Assembly: GCA_018296165.2 (NCBI GenBank)
Contig: JACKQL020000005.1
Span: 186,001 to 250,000 of the forward strand
Source of the DNA: Termitomyces sp. T153
Lineage: Eukaryota > Basidiomycota > Agaricomycetes > Agaricales > Lyophyllaceae
DNA length: 64,000 nt
Direction: 5' to 3'
Part shown: in pieces, positions 47,669 through 58,838 of the stretch
How the letters are laid out: every line of letters begins with the position of its first letter
How positions within the stretch are numbered: the stretch's first letter is position 1
Position numbers and translations under genes: made by a program
Notes under the pieces: generated by a model
Told to the model about the DNA's origin: nothing
The model's database searches: none
The model's input: only the letters and a program-made list of their open reading frames with translations

Positions 47669-48265
47669 TTGATGGGTGTTGGTCATGATCAGGGGGTGGG
47701 CTGCAGCGATATTCTGATGGATCAGTTGAGGATGCAGGCCATTCTAGAGTTGTCATAATGCTTTGGGGCTGGTTAAGCAAACTAGGGAGGTGGGTTGGTA
47801 ATGCATGCTGGAGTCAGGAATAGCAGAGGAGGGTAGGGGCTTAGGAGAGTCAGAGGAGGCATCAATGGCTGTGGAGAAGGTGTTAGAGTTAGCCAGGGGG
47901 CTGTCAGGGTTTGCCATAGAAGTGTCAGAGTTATCCAGAGTAGGCCCAGAGGGTGGGCAAAGGTTGAGAGCATTTGGTGGGGCATCAGAAGGGGCTTGGG
48001 GGAAGTGAGCAGGTTGGAAACAGAGTCAGGGGTCCAGAGAGTGGGTTGTGACATCACCCCCCCTTCAGCATCAAGACTCTTGAGACATGGGGCATGGGTC
48101 ATGGATTGGTAGAGCATGGGAATTGAAGTTGAGCAATATTGATCAAATCATAGCAAGTAGCAGTGACATGGGGAATGAAGTTGAAGTATGGCTGCTGTTT
48201 GTCAGGGGGTTCTTCACAAGTCATTAAAAAGAGTCAGACATACTCTGGAGTTCCAAACTTTTGCA

Positions 48266-49903
48266 ATGTCCTCCTCTGCTTACTCCCCAGCTCTATCAGC
48301 ATTGCCCACATTGCAATCATTGTCTTCTGCTCCCTCTTCCTCAGGGGAATCCAATTCTCATTGTGGCTATCAATGTGTCAAGACAATGTACTGTAGTTGT
48401 AAGTGCAGGTTTGTTCCCTGTGTATTCCAGCATTGCTGATCAAGCTTGATAGAGTTGTCCATAGTGTTGGCTGGCCTATTGGGAGTTTTGTTGCAAGGTG
48501 TGGTCCCAGTGTCACCTGCTCCAGTATTGGTGGGGCACTCCTTGAGGCCCAACTTTGGCCTGGAGGAGATTATGGTTGTCCTAGAGGCTCTGTAGGTGGC
48601 CTAGGCAGGAGTGACTCCTGGGAAGTTTGCAGAGGTGGTGGTGCAAGCACAGGGTCCTCCAACCCTAGAATAGTGCCAAGTAAAAGCCCTGGTGAGTTTG
48701 CAGTGTCATTGTGCCAGGTCTGGAGCTGATTTGATGTTTTAGTGTGCTCTATATGCTCACTGTGGGAAGCATTGCAAATTTAAGGAGCTGATGCAGGGCT
48801 CCCATCAGAACACCTCTGTGTGCATCCCCTGTTGCATGAGGCATGAGAAGTGCCCAATCTCATTGAGTTGGTGCACAGCCTATGTGGCAGAGGAGCAGGG
48901 GTGGAATGTGGCATAGGTGGTGGGGCAACTGCTTAAGAGGTGCAAGGGGAAGGTATTGAGTCAGGGGTCTGGAGTGGAGTGCAGAGGCAGCATGGGGTGG
49001 CCCACAATAAAGGTGGGAACCCCACAGGGTTGGTGGAGGAAGGGGGCTTATGGGGCCCAGCAAGAGGCCATGAGGAGGAGAGTTGATGGCAGGGCCTCTG
49101 GGGCCACATGTATACTCCCCTGGATTGAGGGCCTTGGGGGGGGGGGGATCTAGCAGGGATTCTGATTCTTCTCCCATAGTCCCTGAGATGTTTTGGCAGC
49201 AGTGAGTGGAAGTGTTATCCCAACTGCTAGTGTTACATGAGGAGGAGGTTTCGAGGATTGAAGGGGATTGCAATGACATCCAGCAGGAGCATGACAAGGT
49301 GTAGAAAGACCAAGACTTGGCATGGTGGGAGTTAGAGGGAGCCATGCAGACAATTGTAGAGGGGTTGCTAGAGGTGCAGAGACTGCAGGAATGGCTGGGG
49401 CAGTTGGAGGCACAGGCAGAGCAGAGGGTGGAGGTGCAGCAAGGGGTAGCAGAGGCAGAAGGGGCCAGGGCAGAGGCAGGGAGATGACGTGAGGAATGGT
49501 TGGCCAATGAGATGGCTTCAGGGCAGAGAGGAAATAATGCATAAGTTCTTTTGTTCCTCATTCCTTTGATCCCACTGACAGAGGTTGTTTAGACTAGGTC
49601 TAATAGCACTGCATTCTCCTTGACAGGGCATCAGCCACTCATACCTCAATCCAGGATGGGCTAGTGTGGATGCCCAGAGAACTCCCTCTAGAGTTGGAGC
49701 AGGGATTTTGACAGATGGGGCAGCTGTTAGTGGGGCACCAGCAGAGGAGTGCAGTGGTCTCTGGAGTATGGTGGGAGGTGGCGACTGATGTGGAGGAGCC
49801 CCTACCAGGGCAACCAGAGGTTTTGGGTGTAGTGGTTGTCCAGATGGAGGTTGATCTTGTTGGAGGTGTAATGCAGAGGATCTTGGAGGAGAAGGGGGAG
49901 TGA
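48266..49903 (+). pseudogene. Antisense Zn2Cys6-like gene, copy G
   Basis: Starts MSSSAYSPALSALP at 48266. An intron-like 51 nt stretch with GTGAGT and TAG ends precedes the Cys block, where one cysteine is Tyr (CALYAHCGKHC) and the second half is CIPCCMRHEKC. The C-terminal part runs to the stop at 49901-49903. A TCATTAAAAAG box lies about 40 bp upstream. Stops in the middle make it a remnant. A G-run of about 11 near 49138-49148 may hide a frameshift. Confidence 0.7.
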
Positions 49904-50136
49904 GGAGGTGGTCGGGCCTTGTTTCCTTGCCATCTTGTTCTTTTCTCAGCCCCAGTTGTATGATTTTGTATTTTATAGCTTGTGCATAACAATTTTTTGC
50001 CATTCTGCTGAGTGTATGAAGTTTTAGATTGCATAAGGCGAGGAGTAAGTGAAAACACATGGGGGTTACTTGTGGGAGTTGAATCCCTGATAAATCCAGA
50101 GGTGGGAGTTATGCCCACTAATGCCACCTGTGTTGA

Positions 50137-50432
50137 CTAGTTCTGGAGGTCCCAGGGCTTGGTGGGGTGTTGTTGATGGAAGTCCCAGGATTGTTGATGG
50201 AAGTCCCAGGATTTGTTGGGAGCTCCATTAAGGTCTTTTTGAGGTTCCCAAGTGTTGTCCTCAGGCCTGTAGCCCTTCTAGCAGACCAAGTACTGGGGTC
50301 AGCTGCAGACCACAAAGGAGTCAAGGATTTGGTCAACTTTGTAATGATATTTGTCCTCAACTTCAATGGGGAGTGGTCAACTGGAGTGTTGCCCAAGAAA
50401 GAGTTCCAGAGCATGTTTTTTAAGGAGGCATA
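50137..50432 (-). pseudogene. Chromodomain end of the pol of copy G
   Basis: Corresponds to 60747-61030 of copy E (same flanks, including the spacer toward the antisense gene). A short internal duplication (GTTGATGGAAGTCCCAGGAT, twice near 50174-50215) adds residues after the chromodomain. Broken by H at 50433. Confidence 0.6.
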
Positions 50433-51476
50433 TGTCACGACCTGCTTCCCAGACCTCCACCATCACTCCCAGCCCTTCATTCTCCTGGAGTCCTTCCCAA
50501 CACCCCACAAAACTTCTCCAACCCTCACCCACCCTCTGCACTCACTCTGGGTAACTCCAATGCTCTTCGGCAAACCCCAACAATTCCCTGGCCAACTCCA
50601 ATGCTTTCTCTGCAGTCATCAACACTCCTCCCAAGTCTCTGAAACCCTCCCCCACTGTTCCTGACTCCATCATACACCTCTAACCCCCCTACCCTGGCCT
50701 CCCAACCTGCCCTAAAGCATCACAATGACTCTGGAGTGGCCCATGTCCTCAGCTGATCCAATCAGAATACCACCATAGCCTACTCCTTGATTGTACCCAA
50801 CACCTATCAACCCTGCACAGCCCTGTCAAGTTCTGCCACCATGCCTGCTGTCCTCATAGCTCCAGTAGTCAGTATATAAGTCATAGAGTAACTCCTCATA
50901 CTCCAGTCTTGATATTACTTGCATTATTGGTTACTTGTGTCTCATGTTTCTCTTCATCTCTATTTCCATTTTTAGTCTCAAATCTATCTCTTTTCTCTGC
51001 TCCATCTTGCCTCGCCTCTGTCTTGCCTCAACTGTCTATATTTTCTTTATTTCTCTAAGTTCTTTCCATCTCTGATGTCAGTACAAACTCTGTGCATGTG
51101 CTATGACCCTGAACATTCCACAACAACTCTGGACCTCACTCTCTGCTCAGCCCTGGAACCCATTGAGTCTTAATTGATCCCCTGTCCAACTCCAGCTCCA
51201 CTCCCATCACTAGCAAAGCCTCTGTCTTCCCTGCAGTCTATTCACACACCTACAAACTTGTTCCTGATGCTCACCTAAGCCCAACATTAATATACTTGGT
51301 CTTAGACTTCCCTGGACCACTCAGGACTTGCTTGGACTGCTTCCTCCAGCTTTCTCCTGCAGGTCTCTTCATCATGTGCCAACTCCAGAATGCCAGGTTA
51401 TAAGTGCAGGACATTGTGTCTGCCTAGTAAGGATTTGCCAGTGAAGCTGAGCCTCCATAGTCAGTAGAACCTGACA
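50433..51476 (+). repeat. 5' LTR of copy H (1044 bp)
   Basis: Starts TGTCACGACC, ends AACCTGACA. TATATAAG at 50873-50880 and the predicted transcript start AGTCTTGATATTA at 50905-50917, 32 nt apart. Confidence 0.9.
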
Positions 51477-51489
51477 TAATATCAAGACT
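51477..51489 (+). other. Priming site of copy H, perfect complement of the transcript start
   Basis: TAATATCAAGACT, directly after the LTR, is the exact reverse complement of AGTCTTGATATTA at 50905-50917 (13 of 13). This is the arrangement of Tf1-type self-priming, in which the RNA 5' end folds back and primes first-strand DNA. Confidence 0.75.
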
Positions 51490-51508
51490 TCCTCTTACCC
51501 CATTCTCA

Positions 51509-54011
51509 ATGTCTGCATATAACCCAACATACAACTTCGCCAGCTACCTAACCAATGTCTATAGTTGGCTGGTCCCTGAAAACCCATATGCTCCATTCTA
51601 CCCAGGCCCCTCTGTGGATCAGTACATCCCCTGCTACTGGACTCCTAACTCCAACCAGGCATTCTACATCCCCTCCATCAGCCAGGGAATTCCCCTGGGC
51701 TGGTGCCACCCTCTAGCATTCCCCACCAATGGCAGCAACCCCTGCATGTATCCCAGAGAATACTCTGCAGCACCCTCTAATCCCACCTACCTTCTTCCTG
51801 CCCACTACTATGTGTACCCAGTTCCTGCTGCAGCTCCAGCCCCTCTGGAGCACTCAGATAATTATTCTCCCCCTCATTTGCCCTTCTCTGCTCAAATTCC
51901 CCCTTTCCTTAGACAGCAAAGGGTTAAAGCCTATGTCCGACAGTGCAATAAAATCCTCTGGTTCCTCCACCTCTCTCCTGCAGAATTTGCAAGATGCACT
52001 TATACCCTCCTCATCAACTTGGGCTACCCTAACACCCTAGCAACTCCAGAAGTTTGGGCAAATTGACTCCTCAACTTCCATGAACACTATTTGCAAGGAA
52101 ACCTTCTGGAAACAATACAAGGCACCCTGGGCATCAATGCTAACTTACAGAACAAGCTCCATGCATTGGTCAAGGAAATCCACACTAGTCTGAATCCCTG
52201 CCCATTCAAAGACTCTCTGGACCCCTCCTGCTCCTTCCACATGCAATGCAAGGAACCTGTGGAGACACATAGTGAAGCTCTGCCTCCCATTCCCTGCCAG
52301 CAGAAAGAACTCACTGCAGCCTCCAGCATTTTGAGGAACCTCAACCATGTAGGGGGATTGTTTGACCAACTCACTACCCACACCTTGGCCCTCTCGACTC
52401 ATCCCTGGGCCAACTCTGTCCTCGGTGCCTTCTATACCTGGGATCAGCCCACTGCCCCTGAACCCCATACACAACAGCCACCCCTGTGCATCAACAATAA
52501 CAACCAGACTCTCTTCTACATCAATGAGCCTGGTAATCCCACCAATGAGCCTGCCCCACACAATGGCCCTGCACAAGACAGACCCCCCTATTTTGATCTC
52601 TGTGCCCCCCATATCAACATGCCTCTACCCCACCAGAATATTGCAGCCCCTCTGAGACAGCCTACAGGCCCCAGGGCACCCTGACTCCCTTTCCCTGCTA
52701 ATCCTCCTTGCCCCCCACCTGTCCCAATGCCCAATCCTCCTGCCAACACCAACTACTTTGGACCTCCCACTCCTGGAGGACTCCCTCCCCCTTGATGGGC
52801 CTCCAGGCCTCCCCTGGGTAATGTGGGGCAACTCCCTAGCAGCAGACCTCCTAATGGTGGACCACTTGGAGGATGGGGCCTAGCTATGGACAACTTCCCC
52901 CCTCCCCAGTGTGGCAACTGAAACAACTACAATGCTGGACCCCTGCCCCAAACCCAAAACACCCAGGATGACACTTGTGACACACTGGCTCAGAAAGGAA
53001 AACTTGACATTCAGAAGCCTGAACCCTTCACTAGTCATGATCCCTGGAAGTGGCACATCTTTCTAACTCAGTGTCTAATGATGTTCCAAGTTAAGCCCAT
53101 TACTTTCTAGCTCAAAAGCTCACGAGTAGCCTTTACTGCATCATATTTGCAGGGAATTGCCTTTGATCATTATACTGTGCTACTCCAGTTTGATCTCAAC
53201 ACCCCCATACTCTCCAATTGGCTTGCTTTCACCCAGGAATGCTCAAGTAAGTTTGGCATCTTTGACACTGTAGCAGAGGCAGAGGAGAACCTATTCAACC
53301 TCCAAATGCACAACAATGAATGTCTCATGACCTTCATCATATGGTTCAAATGGGAAGCTTACAAAACTGGATGAAATTACAATGCCCTCCACTTCACCCT
53401 CCATTGCACCCTGCCTCAACAGATCAAGGATGTCCTCCATCTCACACCCAAGCAAACCACCTACAACAGATACAAGGCACTTTTTATCCAGGTCAACTAA
53501 TGTTACTGGGAAGACTAGAGCAAGAACATGGCACCCTGGACCTCATGGAACACCTCTAGTAACACCAATTGGCAGACTAGGGCAACCAATGGCATTTGGT
53601 CCTTGATCTCCACTAACCCCACTAACCCTGTGCCCTGTTTCTCTCCAGGCTGGGGAACTACTATTGCCAATCAACCCCCAAGAACAACACCCACCTGCCC
53701 AGCTCAATGCTGCTGACCTCCATGAGGCCTCAGAACCCCTGGATGCTGACCCCAATGACCACAACAACATTCCAGACTCTGCTGATGACCAAGAAGCCCT
53801 ATGTGCAAACAAGATTTGGGATAGGCCATGGATTGATGTACTAGAGGAAACTCAGGAGAAACAATGGAAAGAAGGCACATGCATCCTATGTGGTGAGCAG
53901 GGACACTTTATTCACAGTTGTCCAAAACAACAGGTGATGGGATGTGCTGTGTGGACAATTGATGGAAAAGACTGTGATTACCAGTTTATGAAAAACAAGT
54001 CAGTGGTTTAG
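51509..54011 (+). pseudogene. Gag of copy H (broken)
   Basis: Open from 51509 for 185 codons (NPTYNFASYLTNVYSW, SDNYSPPHLPFSAQIPPF, QRVKAYVRQCNKILWFL), then another open block 52091-52684, a linker with IQKPEPFTSHDPWKWHIFL, the capsid core at 53147-53374 (QGIAFDHYTVLLQFDL), and a zinc knuckle CILCGEQGHFIHSC near 53880-53925. The gag is long, about 830 codons, with a Pro/Tyr-rich N-terminal half before the capsid. Several stops, mostly TAG/TGA. Confidence 0.8.
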
Positions 54012-54082
54012 GTCTTGAAGATGTACTAGATTGCAGACCAGACCCTGATGTCTTCTCCACCCCACCCACACTTCTGTGTGCA

Positions 54083-54960
54083 ATGGTACTTGCCATGGAC
54101 AACCTCCCAGCACACCTCCCCTTCCACTCCTCTACCACTCTTCTCCTCTGCACTCTTCTCCTCTTCTCCAACCACTTCATCTCCACACTAGTCAACAGTG
54201 GCACCATGGATAACTTCATTGATGAATCCCTGGCAGCACTTGCTCCCCATCACCTCCAACACCTCCCCACTCTAATTCCCTTCAAGCTCTTCGATGGCAA
54301 CCCCACTCCTGCCAGAGACATCACACACCACCTAGAAACAACCGTGACCTCCCCAATGGACAACAACAAGAACTCTGGCTACTCGTCACTAAACTACACC
54401 CCTCCACCTCCATTGTCTTAGGCTTCTCCTGGCTCTGCTCCACCAACTCCTGCATTAACTAGCCCAGCCTTACCCTCTACCTTAACTGGGACAATCCCAC
54501 TGACTCTGGACCAGTGCCCTTCAATGTCTTACCCTCCTCTGAGAACTCCAAGACCACAATCAACCATTCCTGGATTCTCCTGCAGCTCCGCTCTAGGTCC
54601 ACATGGTTGTTTGTCATCAATGTCCAACTCAATGGCTTGCCCAAGGTACTCCCCACCCTCATCAACAGTGGTGCCTCTGGTACCTTTGTTAGCAGTCAAC
54701 TTGACCTCCAACACAATGACCTCAACCAACCCCTTGAGCTTCAACTCTTCAATGGAAGCCCATGCTTGGACTCCCATGGCTGCAAGATGTCAACCCCAAC
54801 ATTGACTGGAAGAACCTCACCATTCAATTTCCTGACCCCAAAGCAAGTCTAGCAGCCACTATTCCTCTCCACTCCAGTCTATCTTGGACTCCAATGTCTC
54901 TGACCCTGGCACCAACACTTCTGGAGCAACTCAAAGCCCCTCAACCTCCAATGGCAACCT
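54083..54960 (+). pseudogene. Protease region of copy H with two retropepsin modules (broken)
   Basis: First module: LVNSGTMDNFIDESL, LFDGNPTPARDITHH. Second: LINSGASGTFVSSQL, LQLFNGSP and PWLQDVNPNIDW. In both the catalytic DSG has become NSG, as expected from CpG decay at GTCGAC/ATCGAC-type codons. Copy D keeps DSG in the first module, which supports two ancestral active sites. Confidence 0.75.
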
Positions 54961-55234
54961 AGAAGGCAAAGAAAACACAACCCTGCCTTGGTCACCCTCA
55001 ATCAAATCATGATGGCTACCTTCCAACATATCTTGGAATTGATACAAAGGCCCATGGTACCCTGACCAGCAATGCTCAACCTCTCTGACCAACCCTGCCA
55101 CCACTCTGGACTCAACCACTGCTGCCCCATTGTCCACCCCCATCAATTCTGGAAACCTCAACATTAAAATCATTGGCGCTGTCCCCTTTGCATGCATCCT
55201 ATAAGATGGCACACCTGCCTTCCAGTTACAAATC

Positions 55235-57460
55235 ATGCCAGCCCTACTAGAGGAGCACCTCCATGCAGAAACCACTATACCAGAGTGCAAAATGGAGGAA
55301 CAGATTCTATCTGAAGTAGTTCTCCCAGAGTATCGTGAATTTGCTGACATGTTCTCTGAAGGGAGTGCCAAAGAACTTCCCCTGCACTGCTCCTACAACC
55401 ACAAGATCAACCTTGAAGAAGGCACCTCACCCCCATTTGGCAAGATCTACAATATGTCTGAGATTGAGCTCCAGGCCCTGAAGGAGTACCTTGATGACAT
55501 GCTTGGCAAGGGCTTCATATGCCTGTCAATCTCTGCCACTGGCACCCTGGTCTTGTTCGCTAAGAAGAAGGATGGATCACTCCAACTCTGTGTGGATTAT
55601 TGGGGACTCAACAAAGTCACCAAAAAGAATTGGTACCCACTCCCCCTGATTGGAGATCTTGTTGACCACCTCTGCAGTGCTAAGATCTACATAAAGATAG
55701 ACCTCCACTCTGGCTACAACAATGTCCAGATCACCCTGGGACATGAATGGAAGACTGCCTTTCACACCTGCTACAGCCTCTTTGAGTACCTTGTAATGCC
55801 CTTTGGAATGACTAACTCCCCTGCTACTTTCCAGTACTTCATGAACAACATCTTCCACAACATAAACAACATTTTTGTTATTGTGTACCTGGACAACATA
55901 CTGATCTACTTGAATTCACCAGAGGAGCACCTGGAGCATGTCCACCACATTTTGAAATGACTTTGAGAGTACCACCTCCATGCCAAACCTGAAAAATGCT
56001 CCTTCCACACGATGAAGGTTGAATACCTTGGAGTCATCATTACTCCCAATGGTGTGCACATGGACCCTGCTAAGGTCAAAGCTATACTCAATTAGCCCTT
56101 GCCATGGAATGTCAAAGAGGTACAGTCATTCCTGGGTTTTGCTAACTTCTATCACCAATTCATTGACAATTACTCTAGAATCACCAAACTCCTCAACTGA
56201 CCTATGTGGAAAGACACCCCATAGGACTGGGACAGCAAATGCCAGAGTGTGTTCCTCCTCCCCAAGAAGGCCTTCACCTCCACCCTGGTCCTCCACCATT
56301 TTGACCCCTTCCAGCCAATTATGCTCAAATGCAATGCCTCTGACTATGCCTTCACCAGAATACTCTCTTAGTCAGACTCTGGAGGCAAGGACCTCTGCCC
56401 CATTGCCTTCTACACCTGTTTGATGATCCCTGCAGAGCTCAACTATGACATCTATGACAAGGAACTCCTCACAATTGTCAAAGCCTTTTGTTAGTGGCAG
56501 GCTTACCTTGAGGGATCCCTGCACTGCATCCAAGTCTACTCCAACCATAACAACCTGCAATACTTCACAACCATGAAGCAACTCAGCCACCACCAAGCTC
56601 AATGGTCCAAACCCTCTTGGAGTATGACTTCACCATCCACTACCACCCCAGATGACTTGGCATGAAGCCTGATGCCCTCACCTAAAGGTCTGACATGTAT
56701 CCAAAAAAATCATTTGAAGCTGAACAGAATGCATTTAACCACTGAGTGGTAATCCCCCAAACATCTACATGCCATGCTGATGTTAAATGAAGAAGGGATC
56801 CTCCATCAAATCAGAAACTTGCCCCCAGACCCTTTCTTCACCCAACATGACCCCCACAACAATTCTGCCAGTGAGTTGAATACTGAAAACCCCTTCACAC
56901 TGTCTCCAGACCACTGCCTCCTGCTCCAGAGTGGATGAATTTATGCTCCAGACCACAAGTCTATCTGCATTGACATACTCCAGCAACATCATGACCACAA
57001 GCTCCAGGGACACTCAGGAATTCATCAGACCCTTCAGCTCATCTCTTGGACTTACTTTTGGCCAGGGATAAAGAAGGATGTCACACAATACATAAGAGCC
57101 TGTGAACCTTGTCTCTGGGCCAAGGTACCCTGCCACCACCCTCATGGATTATTGAAGTCCCTCCCTATTGGCTGGCACCCCTGGTCCTCAATATCAATAG
57201 ATCATATTGTCAAACACCCCAACTCTGAAGGTTTTGACACAATCCTCATTGTTGTCTGCCACCTCACTAAACAAGCCCTCTTCATCCCCTGCCACACCAC
57301 TGACAATGCTCCAGAGTTTGCCTCTAAGCACGGACTCCTGGACAACATTGTCTCCAACTGCAGACCTCTATTCATATCTCATTTTTGGCAGCTGCTATGC
57401 AAGGTGCTTGAAATCAAAACCAATCTCTCCACTGCCTATCACCCAGAGACCAACAAATAA
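55235..57460 (+). pseudogene. Pol of copy H: RT, RNase H, partial integrase (broken)
   Basis: The open block 55235-55960 holds the [83 protein letters not shown] and VYLDNILIY, where the YLDD catalytic box has become YLDN. After a stop near 55958 follow RT thumb, RNase H (TFYT...NYDIYDKELL) and integrase pieces with [15 protein letters not shown] and AYHPET. It ends at the insertion of X. Confidence 0.8.
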
Positions 57461-57463
57461 ACA

Positions 57464-57627
57464 TGTCAGGTTCCGCTGATGATGAGGGCTCAGCTACACT
57501 GGCGAATCCTTACTAGGTGGATGCAATGCTCTGTGCTTATAACCTAGCATCCCGGGGTTGGTGCAGAGTCAAGGGACTTGTGAAGAGGAGCTAGGGGAGG
57601 TGGTCCAAGCAAGTCTGGAATGGTCCA
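57464..57627 (-). repeat. Copy X: end of a family-1 LTR interrupted by copy E
   Basis: The first 164 bp of a minus-orientation LTR (TGTCAGGTTCCGC start), broken at 57628 where a second LTR with the same start begins. The remainder should lie to the right of E, outside the window. Confidence 0.75.
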
Positions 57628-58625
57628 TGTCAGGTTCTGCTGATGACGGGGGCTCAGTAGACTGGCGAGTCCTTACTAGGTGGATGCAATGTCCTGCGCT
57701 TATAACCAGGTGTCCGGAGTTGGAGCGGAGGTGGGGAAGGCTTGCAAGGGAGTTCTAGGGAAAGTGGCCTGAGCAAGTCCTGAATGGTCCAGAGGAGTCT
57801 AAGACCAAAGGTATTGGACGTTGACCCAGGGCGGGTGTCAGGGCTAGTTTGTGGGCGCGCAAATAGATTGCGGGGTAAGCGGAGGCTTCTCGGGTGATGG
57901 GGGCAGGGCCGGAGTTGGATAGGGGATTACCAGGGCTTGATGGGTCCTGGAGCCGAGCGGGGAATGAGGATTGGAGTTGTCATAAGAATGTTTGGGTCGT
58001 GGCACATGCGCAGAGTTCATACTGACATAGGGAGCAAGAGGAACTTAGAAGAACAAAGGAGATATGTACAGGCGAGATGAGACAGAGACAAGACAAGACT
58101 GAGAAGAAAGATAGATTCAAAACTTAAAAATAGAAACAGAGATGAGACAAGAGACAAAACATAGGAAACCGGTAAATGTAATATCAAGACTAAAGTTCAA
58201 GGAGTTATTCTACGACTTATATACCGACTACTGGGTACCCCAGAGGGCAGTGGATATGGTGGCAGGAGTCGACGGAGCTGTGCAGAGTTGATGGGTGTTG
58301 GGTATGATCCAAGGGCGGGCTGCAGCGGTATTCTGATGGGATCAGTTGGGGGCGCAGGCCACTCCAAGGATGTCGTGATACTCCGGGATGGGTCGGGTAA
58401 ACTAGGGTAGGGAGTCGGGAACGTATGACATGGCCAGGAACGGTGGGGGAAGGTTTCAGGGGGAGTGTTGATGGCTATGGAGAGGGTGTTGGAGTTGCTG
58501 TTGGGGTTTGCCAGAGAAGCGTCGGAGTTATCCAGTGTGGGCGCAAAGGTGTGGGTGGGGTTCAGGGGAGTTAGATGGGAACTCGGGAGGGGTTGGGAAC
58601 AGTGTCTAGGGAGCGGGTTGTGACA
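57628..58625 (-). repeat. 3' LTR of copy E (998 bp)
   Basis: Starts TGTCAGGTTC, ends GGGTTGTGACA on the plus strand. On the minus strand TATATAAG is at 58223-58216 and AGTCTTGATATTA at 58191-58179, 32 nt apart, as in the other copies. Partly CpG-rich. Confidence 0.9.
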
Positions 58626-58640
58626 TCACCCCCCCTTCAG
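58626..58640 (-). other. Polypurine tract of copy E
   Basis: The minus strand reads CTGAAGGGGGGGTGA against the 3' LTR, identical to the tract of copy G. Confidence 0.8.
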
Positions 58641-58784
58641 CGTCAAGACTCTTGAGACATGGGGAGCGAGTCGGGGGTTGGTAGGGCATGGGAATCGAAG
58701 TTGATCAATATTGATCAAACCACAGCGAGCGGCGGCGGCGTGGGGAAGGAAGTCGAGGTGCAGCTGCCATTTGTCAGGGGCCCC

Positions 58785-58838
58785 TTCCTAAGTTATTAAA
58801 AGGGGTGGACGCACCCGGGAGTCCCCCAGCTTGTTGTA
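58785..58838 (+). promoter_or_regulatory. Probable promoter of the antisense gene
   Basis: TTATTAAAAGGGG near 58792-58804 lies about 40 bp before the ATG at 58839. Matching boxes stand at the same distance in D (TTATTGAAAAGG), G (TCATTAAAAAG) and the A2 fragment (TTAAAAAAGGG), although the sequence around them has decayed. Confidence 0.5.

Larger units (their letters stand above)
46034..50432 (-). mobile_element. Copy G: 3' end of a family-1 element
   Basis: 3' LTR 46034-48053 (interrupted by a family-3 LTR), polypurine tract 48054-48068, antisense gene 48266-49903 on the plus strand, spacer, and the chromodomain end of pol (50137-50432). At 50433 the LTR of copy H begins. The rest should continue beyond the window. 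It is inserted in the gag of F. Confidence 0.8.
50433..57463 (+). mobile_element. Copy H: family-1 element, 5' LTR to integrase
   Basis: LTR 50433-51476, priming site 51477-51489, gag 51509-54011, protease 54083-54960, RT/RNase H/integrase 55235-57460. Cut in the integrase (after AYHPET) by the LTR of copy X at 57464. Inserted in the chromodomain of G. CpG-poor and broken, but the most complete view of the family's gag and protease. Confidence 0.88.
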
